Below are positions 1 to 6,548 of a DNA stretch of 49,351 nt, one piece after another (within the stretch, counting starts at the first letter, position 1; each line of letters begins with the position of its first letter). The DNA is from Muribaculaceae bacterium. Lineage in GTDB: Bacteria; Bacteroidota; Bacteroidia; Bacteroidales; Muribaculaceae. The position numbers were made by a program, and so were the translations under genes. The notes below the pieces were generated by a model, which did no database searches, was not told the origin of the DNA, and saw nothing but the letters and a program-made list of their open reading frames with translations. The DNA is taken from positions 1 to 49,351 of the forward strand of contig JAIECF010000253.1 of NCBI GenBank assembly GCA_029068655.1, written 5' to 3'.

Positions 1-69
1 ATATCGATGATTTATTGTAGGAAATATCGATGATTTATTGTAGGAAATATCGATGGTTTATAGTAGGAT
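1..69. repeat. 23-bp tandem repeat, three units at window edge
   Basis: Three head-to-tail 23-bp units start at 1, 24 and 47. The first two are identical (ATATCGATGATTTATTGTAG plus GAA) and the third differs at a few positions. Each unit contains the palindrome ATCGAT. The array begins at the first base, so it probably continues to the left of the window. The 23-bp period is not a multiple of three, which argues against coding. There are no spacers, so it is not a CRISPR. Confidence 0.85.
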
Positions 70-258
70 TTGCGGCGAAGCATCTGCTAGTTCTTAAGAG
101 CCGACAAACAAAAAAGTTCTGCGCCTCACCCTCCCCATTCCCAAGTCAGTCACACACCAAAGTCTAAGTTCACTTTCCGGTGCCGAAGTAAAGCCCCAAC
201 CCCATCTGCGCTCTTTGCGTGACATGACGTGAGATTGCCGAAGCAATGACAAAAAAAT
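70..258. other. Non-coding stretch upstream of the ATPase gene
   Basis: No convincing gene is visible in this stretch. A minus-strand open frame crosses it but has low-complexity basic/aromatic content and runs into the operator palindromes. The one recognisable structure is a small perfect hairpin at 234-247 (ATTGC, loop CGAA, GCAAT). The segment is locally more GC-rich than the flanking A/T-rich sequence and may be a remnant of older sequence, but nothing identifies it. Confidence 0.4.
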
Positions 259-353
259 TTCGACTATATTCGAAAATTCCTGGAACTGCTGATATTTTTC
301 GACTATGGTCGAATTTTTCATAGTTTTATATGACATTTTCGACTATGATCGAA
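259..353. promoter_or_regulatory. Three evenly spaced palindromic operator-like sites
   Basis: The palindrome TTCGA-N6-TCGAA occurs at 259-274, 298-313 and 338-353. All three share the half-core TTCGACTAT, and only the last two bases of the six-base centre vary (AT, GG, GA). Start-to-start distances are 39 and 40 bp. The third copy lies just upstream of the -7 box at 363-370, so a bound protein could block RNA polymerase. The arrangement looks like cooperative operators, probably for autoregulation of the downstream ATPase; the binding protein is unknown. Confidence 0.6.
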
Positions 354-362
354 AATTTTTAT

Positions 363-371
363 TATATTTGC
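363..371 (+). promoter_or_regulatory. Bacteroidetes -7 box of the ATPase gene
   Basis: TATATTTGC matches the Bacteroidetes -7 consensus TAnnTTTG(C). It lies 15 bases before the ATG at 386, so transcription would begin at about 375-377 and leave a leader of roughly 10 nt. This placement excludes the longer open frame beginning at 305 as the real start. Confidence 0.6.
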
Positions 372-385
372 AAAAACATTTGAAC

Positions 386-1654
386 ATGAAAGACCAACTG
401 ACTAAAATAGCGCCTTATAACTTATGGGATGGTAATTTACTTCCTACTGGTTACTCTCGTAAAGAATATACAACACAGCTGGAAAGTTTTACCGGCAACC
501 GATTGGTAAAGATCCTTACGGGCCAACGACGAGCAGGCAAAAGCTACATCATGCGTCAGCTGGCAATGCGATTGGTGGAAACTGGTGTGGACCGCCACAA
601 TATACTCTTCATCAATCGGGAACTGTCTGTATTCAACTTTCTTCAGACCTCCGGGAACCTTGATGATTTAATCGATATCTTTAGGACTGAGATCGCTTCT
701 GAGGGAAAGATATATATTTTCATAGATGAGGTGCAAGACATATCAGGATGGGAAAGGACGATAAATTCACTATCTCAGGATTATACCTTTGATGCCGAAA
801 TATTCTTGTCCGGCTCTAATTCCCGCCTGCTCTCGGGCGAACTTGCCACTTTGCTGTCTGGCAGATATATAAGCATTAAAGTATATCCCTTTTCATTTGT
901 AGAATACAAAGATGTCCGGAATTTAGAAAAAAGCAGGAGCTCTTTTCTAAGGTATCTGAAAGATGGCGGCCTGCCGGAACTTATCAATCTATCGGACGTA
1001 GAAGTAAAACAAAGATATGTTGAAGGTCTAAGGGACTCCATAATGCTGAAGGATATCGTCAAGAGATACGCGATCAAGGATGTTGCGCTTCTGGAGAATC
1101 TATTCACATATCTTGTCAACAATGCCTCGAATATGGTATCTGTTCCCGGTATAGTCAAATACATGAAGGGGCGCGGCAGCAAGGCAAGCTATGACACCGT
1201 AGCGGCATATATCGAATACCTTCAGGATGCCTTTCTATTACATAAGTCGACCCGCTATAATATATCGGGAAAGGAAATGCTTGGCGGCAACTTCAAGATC
1301 TACCCAAACGACCAGGCATATCATAATTATCTATTTCCAAACGCAGCATTCGGCAGGGGCTATGCGTTGGAAGGAATAGTATACATGACACTGCTGCGGA
1401 AAGGATATGATGTCAATACTGGCGTATTGCATAACGGCGAGGTAGATTTTGTAGCCACCTCTGGTGGAAGGATCCTTTATATACAGGTTGCCTACAGTGT
1501 TGAGGATTATACTACCGCTGAAAGAGAATACGGAGCTTTCAAAAGCATCAAGGGAGAAGGAGAGAAACTTCTCGTCACAATGGACGAGGACCCTTTCCCT
1601 ATGCGCGACGGAGTAAGACATCTCTCTGCCTGGGAACTGGAAGACCTACTATAG
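386..1654 (+). CDS. AAA ATPase with DUF4143 domain
   Basis: This is a 422-residue ATP-binding protein of the widespread AAA_14/DUF4143 family, whose cellular role is not established. It has a Walker A motif (GQRRAGKS, Lys52), a Walker B motif (IFIDEVQ) and a sensor-1-like segment (SGSNSRLLS). The C-terminal half is typical of DUF4143, including a nuclease-like fold segment (GEVDFVAT...YIQVAY) that resembles a PD-(D/E)XK core. The start at 386 (MKDQLTK) is preferred to the in-frame ATG at 305, because the latter lies inside an operator palindrome and upstream of the promoter. The gene stands alone, between a repeat-rich region and a truncated gene, which fits a mobile or recently inserted single-gene module. 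Confidence 0.85.
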   Translation: MKDQLTKIAPYNLWDGNLLPTGYSRKEYTTQLESFTGNRLVKILTGQRRAGKSYIMRQLAMRLVETGVDRHNILFINRELSVFNFLQTSGNLDDLIDIFRTEIASEGKIYIFIDEVQDISGWERTINSLSQDYTFDAEIFLSGSNSRLLSGELATLLSGRYISIKVYPFSFVEYKDVRNLEKSRSSFLRYLKDGGLPELINLSDVEVKQRYVEGLRDSIMLKDIVKRYAIKDVALLENLFTYLVNNASNMVSVPGIVKYMKGRGSKASYDTVAAYIEYLQDAFLLHKSTRYNISGKEMLGGNFKIYPNDQAYHNYLFPNAAFGRGYALEGIVYMTLLRKGYDVNTGVLHNGEVDFVATSGGRILYIQVAYSVEDYTTAEREYGAFKSIKGEGEKLLVTMDEDPFPMRDGVRHLSAWELEDLL

Positions 1655-1756
1655 AAATCAATATATTTCAGTTAAATATCCAGCCACTCCGAACTTCTCA
1701 GAAAAAAACTCATAACCATTGATTATTTCTGTGCTTCCCGCCGGCTTTTCCTTAAC

Positions 1757-2110
1757 TCATCCCATTGGGAAATGATGGTTGCTCACATCGCTGACGCTGT
1801 CAAGTCCTCTACTGTCTTTAAACTGATAATAGGACCGACTTGTAAGGACCCTCGGCCTTGACCATCCTTTGAATTTTGCTCCGGAAACAGGCAACATATA
1901 GTCTACCATCTTTTCCCTAAAAAGAAATACCGTATCCGTATATGTAGTCAATATGGAATATTCCCTGACATATGCCAGCATATGAAGCAGCTTATGTTTT
2001 TTAGATAAAACCAACACCTCGGAAAGTTCTGTCATATCCCACCTTATCCCCGATAAACTCAATACGGGAGATAAAATCAACAACAACATGACAAACAAAC
2101 GACCCATCAT
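1757..2110 (-). pseudogene. Short secreted protein, probably C-terminally truncated
   Basis: The open frame encodes 117 residues with an N-terminal signal peptide (MMGRLFVMLLLILSPVLSLS). Its start lies 1 bp after the stop of the outer-membrane receptor, so the two are very likely co-transcribed. From memory, the segment around residues 46-70 (LAYVREYSILTTYTDTVFLF) and the later SRSYYQFKDSRGLDSVSD resemble a longer Bacteroidales family of secreted proteins that continue well past the HHF motif. Here the frame ends five codons after NHH. Dropping one C of the CCC run near 1763 would read on through QWDELRKSRREAQ before another stop, and no frame continues further. It is either a truncated remnant or a genuinely short protein; the truncation is an inference. 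Confidence 0.5.
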
Positions 2111-2111
2111 C

Positions 2112-4148
2112 TTAATTTCCGGTACCGAACCGTGAGGTGTCGATATCCGTGTCCTTGGGCTTGAAACCGTTGAAGCGCCACACGAATGAGAGATTCAGAC
2201 TGTGCATCATGTCGTGGACAATCATACGGTAGTCCTGCCCTGCAGTGTTGATGGTCAGCCTCGGATTCCTGATATTGAATATGTCCTTGCATTTGAGATC
2301 AAGCTCACAGCAACGATTCTTTCCGAATTTCCATTTTGCTCCCGCATCTACTTTCCATAAGGAATTGAACTTACCGGGCCCCTGGATTTGCCCTGTAACA
2401 TAAGACAGATCTACCGAAACAGTAATAGGACATGTAGACGAAAACCGGACCGTATTGTCAAGAGATCCATAGAACGACCATCGTCTGTTGTCAAAACTTA
2501 TGTCATGAAAATGCGAGCATTTTTCCTGCTTGTGCATGACATTCACTACAGCGACAGAGCTAAGGACATATCCTACTTCTATTGGAGCCTGCACCTGCAG
2601 TCCAGCCGTACGGGAGAAATCAAGATTCACCGTCTGGAAAAGGAGCTGAAGTTCATCAGGTTTCTGATAAGGGAGCTGTACGCTATATTTATCCGCATAC
2701 AGAAGATATAATGTCGCGGCATACTTCTGATTTAATATATAGCTAAACTGCCCCGAATAGTTAAGATAAGGCTGAAGCGAGGGATTTCCCTTGATTGCTG
2801 AATACTCATTGACATAGGAAGTGGCACCATGAAATTCCCAGTATTGCGGATACTCCCGTTGGGAAGTAAAGGTAAGTTGAAAGATGCTTTTAGGTGTCTT
2901 GTAATATGTAACACCCACCTGCGGTATGAAGTTCCAGTTATGCTGATAATCATTATGGAAATACTCAGCCTTTACCGAGGTATTGAAGGAGAGTCCCCAC
3001 TCAAACGAACCTTGTGTTCCTATATACGCGTCAGCAACATCTTCCCTCAACACATCGTCAAACCCACCGATCTGAGGAAAAGCATAGTTTTGAAAGCTAT
3101 GATCGTCGGAATGCTGATATTCCAATCCATAGCTGATATGCCACTCTCCTATCTTGTGCTCCTGATCCATATAGGTATGATAACGATTTATGGCCTGCCT
3201 ATTTGTGGAATTCAACATATTGTCACCATTCTTTGAAAGCAACTGCTCCCGATTTTCCATGTACGACGTATAGTCTCCGCCCACTGTAAGACCGAATGGA
3301 GCCACATATCTCAATGCGACATTATGATATACAGGCGGAGAAAGGAACATGTATCTGTTTACGAATTCTCCAAAGGTCCCACTTGAAAAGCTCTCGTTGC
3401 TGGAAGCGGAATTGATCTGCCCGTTATAGGTAAATTTAAAGGTTTTATATCCCACTGAGGCGAATATGCTGTTCGTGATACTCTTACCAATCTGTCGCAT
3501 ATCGTCTTCTATCATATTTCGGTCTCCATCAAGAAGATGGTTTGAGTAAGTTTCCTGATGGCTCCACCTCTTATTGCGCGACAGCGACCAGTTGAGGTCA
3601 AATGCCCAGTCTTTGATCGCATAGGTTGCGGCAAGCCCTCCACCATATGAGCCATAATGGGCTTGATTATAAGATGAGTTAAGCTGGCCCATCAATCCGT
3701 CTATAGCCCGTGGAGTTTTGAGGACTATATTCATTACAGCTCCACTGACATGATATTTCGCAGGAGCCGCATACATGATCTCGACACTTTTCAGTCTGTC
3801 TATAGGTGTGGAGTAAAGCAGCTGATACAGATTTTGGACAGGCATATTCGTCAGTTCTCCGTTGAGTATTATGGTCACGCTTGAAGCTCCGTTCAGACCT
3901 ATCACTCCATCATTGTCCCTGACTCCGGGTACATAGCCGAGAGCCTCGAGGATATTCGTCACCGGTTTATCCTTGACTATGGAAGGAAGATCGACGGTAA
4001 GGATACCGTCACGGGCTATAATCTGAGGTTTCTCACTATTGACTGTAACTTCTTCGAGTTCTTTACTTTTTATGCTGTCTGAAACCACGCTTTGGCCGGA
4101 AGCATATATTCCATGAATCATCAAAAAGAGAACAAACAGTTTCTTCAT
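2112..4148 (-). CDS. TonB-dependent receptor-like outer-membrane beta-barrel protein
   Basis: The protein has 678 residues. A signal peptide (MKKLFVLFLMIHGIYASGQS) is followed by a plug-like domain at about residues 30-145 (VTNILEALGYVPGV, VTIILNGELTN, VEIMYAAPAKYHVSGAVMNI) and a long beta-strand-rich barrel with many aromatic alternations. This is the architecture of the OMP_b-brl family in Bacteroidetes. There is no carboxypeptidase-like N-terminal domain and no SusD partner nearby, so the ligand cannot be guessed. It is divergent from a sensor kinase/regulator pair, and the shared intergenic region contains direct repeats placed at about -45 to -81 of its predicted promoter. Regulation by that pair is therefore likely. 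Confidence 0.85.
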   Translation of the reverse strand: MKKLFVLFLMIHGIYASGQSVVSDSIKSKELEEVTVNSEKPQIIARDGILTVDLPSIVKDKPVTNILEALGYVPGVRDNDGVIGLNGASSVTIILNGELTNMPVQNLYQLLYSTPIDRLKSVEIMYAAPAKYHVSGAVMNIVLKTPRAIDGLMGQLNSSYNQAHYGSYGGGLAATYAIKDWAFDLNWSLSRNKRWSHQETYSNHLLDGDRNMIEDDMRQIGKSITNSIFASVGYKTFKFTYNGQINSASSNESFSSGTFGEFVNRYMFLSPPVYHNVALRYVAPFGLTVGGDYTSYMENREQLLSKNGDNMLNSTNRQAINRYHTYMDQEHKIGEWHISYGLEYQHSDDHSFQNYAFPQIGGFDDVLREDVADAYIGTQGSFEWGLSFNTSVKAEYFHNDYQHNWNFIPQVGVTYYKTPKSIFQLTFTSQREYPQYWEFHGATSYVNEYSAIKGNPSLQPYLNYSGQFSYILNQKYAATLYLLYADKYSVQLPYQKPDELQLLFQTVNLDFSRTAGLQVQAPIEVGYVLSSVAVVNVMHKQEKCSHFHDISFDNRRWSFYGSLDNTVRFSSTCPITVSVDLSYVTGQIQGPGKFNSLWKVDAGAKWKFGKNRCCELDLKCKDIFNIRNPRLTINTAGQDYRMIVHDMMHSLNLSFVWRFNGFKPKDTDIDTSRFGTGN

Positions 4149-4165
4149 AAAATGCTAATTTTTCC

Positions 4166-4174
4166 GCAAAATTA
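4166..4174 (-). promoter_or_regulatory. -7 box of the receptor gene
   Basis: On the minus strand the sequence reads TAATTTTGC, a match to TAnnTTTG(C). Transcription would start near 4162 and give a leader of about 14 nt before the ATG at 4148. No clear TTG is seen at the -33 position, which fits a promoter that needs an activator. Confidence 0.55.
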
Positions 4175-4206
4175 ACCTATAGAATCCCTTTATACCTAAT
4201 CATAAT

Positions 4207-4243
4207 CCTTATTTAGTCTTATCGGTTCCCTTATTTAGTCTTA
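4207..4243. promoter_or_regulatory. Two exact 15-bp direct repeats, likely OmpR-type regulator site
   Basis: CCTTATTTAGTCTTA occurs at 4207-4221 and again at 4229-4243, so start-to-start distance is 22 bp, about two helical turns. OmpR/PhoB-type regulators commonly bind such same-face direct repeats as dimers. The pair sits between the divergent receptor and kinase genes, at about -45 to -81 from the receptor promoter and -54 to -90 from the kinase promoter. The regulator encoded at 5714-6403 is the obvious candidate. Confidence 0.6.
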
Positions 4244-4261
4244 AATGAAGCACTAAGATAC

Positions 4262-4291
4262 TTGCCGAATGAATTATTATTCGTAATTTTG
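4262..4291 (+). promoter_or_regulatory. Kinase-gene promoter, possibly giving a leaderless mRNA
   Basis: TTG at 4262-4264 is followed, after a 19-bp spacer, by TAATTTTG at 4284-4291. This matches the full Bacteroidetes promoter pattern. The kinase ATG is at 4297, only five bases after the -7 box, so the predicted transcript start coincides with the start codon. Confidence 0.6.
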
Positions 4292-4296
4292 CCTGT

Positions 4297-5724
4297 ATGA
4301 AACACTTCAAGACAATATCATTCATATTTGCAGCAGTCATCACCATTATATTCGGGTTGAACATATATTATCTCGTATGCCTGTACTCGTCGATCAGGAG
4401 CAGTGTAGCGAGGGAAGTAATGACCGCAATAGCAGATGCCGACATCGACGATATGTGGGAAAGGGCCGACAGAGCCAATAAGGCTGCCGCTGCCAAAAAA
4501 CAAGCCTATCTTGATGCCGGAATGGATATCACAGAGCAAGAGCATGGCGGTGTTTCCGGTGTCATGGACAATGAGGGTAACTTCGTTACCACCACAACGA
4601 CAAAAGAGGGGACCAGAGAAACGACTAAGATGCCTCTACGCCGAGACCGTTCCTACACCAACCAGATGATGAATGATATGAGCCAACAGATGCATGAAGC
4701 AATGGATCCCTTCGTGGATTTCAATCTGATGATTATGGACAGTATCCTGATAGAACGTCTGGCAGATCGATACATAACACCTGATTTTGTAGCTGTCGAG
4801 ATAGTAAATTCCAATGGCAAGAAATTGCGGGGCAACATCCATGCGCCAGATAATCAAAATGATTATGATGTCTTCACGCTATGTTTCAATCCTGCTTCCG
4901 ATATGCATTATAGAGCATACATGACTCCTCTGACCCACCATATCCTTTCAGAGATGGCAGGAGTAATCGTGACAGTTTTTCTTCTTATGGTCTCCTTCGC
5001 ATTGGCATTCTGGTATCTTCTTCATACTGTTTCCCGACTTCGTACGATCGAGGAAATGAAGGACGATTTCGTCAGCAACATGACTCACGAGCTAAAGACA
5101 CCTATAGCCATTGCTTACTCTGCCAATGACGCTCTGATCAACTATGACACAGATAATGATCCGGAAAAAAAAGATACCTACTTGAAAATCGCCAACAAAC
5201 AATTAAACCGCCTGCGCGAGCTTGTCGAAAACATTCTCGCCATGAGTATGGAACGTCGTAAGACGATGAGGACAAAACAGGAAACTATACAGTTACGTTC
5301 TCTGATCGAAGATATAGTGGCTCCACAACGCATGAGGAGTGAGAAGGACGTGCGAATAGAGGTCGATGTAGATGACGGGATCACCGTTATTTCCGATAAA
5401 GAGCATCTGTCAAATGTCATGAACAACCTTATAGACAATGCAATAAAATATTCGGGTGAATGTGTTAACATTAAAATAAAAGCTACACCCGATGAGATTT
5501 CTGTCTCAGATAACGGCATCGGAATACCTCAAAAATCCATTCCTTATATCTTCAACAAATTCTATCGTGTACCCCATGGCAATCTTCAGGATGTACGGGG
5601 CTATGGCATAGGGCTGTATTACGTAAAAAGTATACTTGACAAAATGGGTTTGAGCATAACAGTAAAAAGCAAGGAGGGCAAAGGCTCCACTTTCACAATT
5701 AAATTCAATAACGATGGGAAATAA
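4297..5724 (+). CDS. Two-component sensor histidine kinase
   Basis: The 475-residue inner-membrane kinase has a first transmembrane segment at about residues 8-30, a periplasmic sensor region of about 190 residues, and a second transmembrane segment at about 222-245. The dimerisation box FVSNMTHELKTP carries the phospho-accepting His264. The ATPase domain shows an N box (373-385, NNLIDNAIKYS), a G1 box with Asp405 (SDNGIGIP) and a G2 box at 435-440 (GYGIGL). No PAS domain is visible and no clear HAMP. The start is fixed by the membrane segment that begins immediately. The gene overlaps the response-regulator gene by 11 bp. The general layout recalls the Bacteroides RprX/RprY pair, but orthology cannot be claimed from this sequence alone. 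Confidence 0.92.
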   Translation: MKHFKTISFIFAAVITIIFGLNIYYLVCLYSSIRSSVAREVMTAIADADIDDMWERADRANKAAAAKKQAYLDAGMDITEQEHGGVSGVMDNEGNFVTTTTTKEGTRETTKMPLRRDRSYTNQMMNDMSQQMHEAMDPFVDFNLMIMDSILIERLADRYITPDFVAVEIVNSNGKKLRGNIHAPDNQNDYDVFTLCFNPASDMHYRAYMTPLTHHILSEMAGVIVTVFLLMVSFALAFWYLLHTVSRLRTIEEMKDDFVSNMTHELKTPIAIAYSANDALINYDTDNDPEKKDTYLKIANKQLNRLRELVENILAMSMERRKTMRTKQETIQLRSLIEDIVAPQRMRSEKDVRIEVDVDDGITVISDKEHLSNVMNNLIDNAIKYSGECVNIKIKATPDEISVSDNGIGIPQKSIPYIFNKFYRVPHGNLQDVRGYGIGLYYVKSILDKMGLSITVKSKEGKGSTFTIKFNNDGK

Positions 5725-6403
5725 GATTCTTTTTGTAGAAGATGAAGCCGATCTCTCATTGATTGTCACCGATATCCTTAGAGATCAAGGATATGATGTG
5801 GAGACTGCTCAAGATGGTATCGACGGCCTTTATAGGTTCAAGACCGGCAATTACGACATAGTGGTGGCAGACGTGATGATGCCGAGGATGGACGGATTCT
5901 CGATGGCTCGTGAAATTCGCAGGATATCTCCAAATGTACCTTTGCTTTTCCTGACTGCCAAAAGCACGGTCGACGATGTGGAGGAAGGCTTCGAGATAGG
6001 AGCAAACGACTATATCAAGAAACCGTTTGAACTGCGGGAGCTGCTCATAAGGATAAAGGCGCTTCTAAGACGCAAAGAAAGCAACCGACATGAGAATAGA
6101 ATGCTACATATCGGGAAATACAGTTTCAACATAAATACACAGACCCTCATTTTCCAGGGGAAGGAGGCGTTGCTATCGCATTTCGAAGCGAGGATACTCG
6201 AGCTACTGGCTTCAAACATAGGAAAGACAGTAGACGCCTCAGAGCTCATGATTGCAGTTTGGCAACGAGATGATCCAAGTAACCGCAATTCCCTTCACGG
6301 CTACATACACAAGCTTCGACGCGCACTCCGCCACGACCCATCGATCTACATCATCAACCAGCGGGGATTCGGCTATATGCTTACTGCTAAAAATCAAAAT
6401 TAA
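5714..6403 (+). CDS. OmpR-family response regulator
   Basis: The protein has 229 residues. The receiver domain (1-118) has an acidic pocket (Glu9, Asp10), phospho-acceptor Asp53 (VVADVMMPRMDG), Thr81 and Lys103 (IKKPF). A winged-helix DNA-binding domain occupies about 128-226, ending with the typical HKLRRALRHDPSIYIINQRGFGYML. It overlaps the kinase gene by 11 bp and is presumably translationally coupled to it. Its probable target is the direct-repeat site at 4207-4243, giving autoregulation and control of the divergent outer-membrane receptor. Confidence 0.93.
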   Translation: MGNKILFVEDEADLSLIVTDILRDQGYDVETAQDGIDGLYRFKTGNYDIVVADVMMPRMDGFSMAREIRRISPNVPLLFLTAKSTVDDVEEGFEIGANDYIKKPFELRELLIRIKALLRRKESNRHENRMLHIGKYSFNINTQTLIFQGKEALLSHFEARILELLASNIGKTVDASELMIAVWQRDDPSNRNSLHGYIHKLRRALRHDPSIYIINQRGFGYMLTAKNQN

Positions 6404-6518
6404 GCCAACGTACTTACTAAATCGAACGAGATAGAATATTGAGCAAAAAATGACAACAAAAACCAATATTCCCAATTAAATAATTTATTAAACCCAATAA
6501 ATTTCAGGAAAAATTCAT

Positions 6519-6527
6519 TATCTTTGC
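6519..6527 (+). promoter_or_regulatory. -7 box of the M16 peptidase gene
   Basis: TATCTTTGC matches TAnnTTTGC, 21 bases before the ATG at 6549, giving a leader of about 17 nt. A -33 element is not clear. The rest of the 6404-6548 gap is A/T-rich, and no convincing terminator is seen for the kinase/regulator operon. Confidence 0.6.
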
Positions 6528-6548
6528 AAAAACTAAAAATAAAATTCT

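Noticed and set aside
1-69. Possible CRISPR array
   Set aside because: The repeats are directly adjacent with no spacers, and no cas genes are present.
94-336. An 80-codon minus-strand open frame near the left end
   Set aside because: It runs through the operator palindromes and the ATPase promoter region, has no recognisable domain, and has an atypical composition.
305-385. A 27-codon N-terminal extension of the ATPase
   Set aside because: The ATG at 305 lies inside the second palindrome and upstream of the predicted -7 box; the ATG at 386 fits the promoter and the family.
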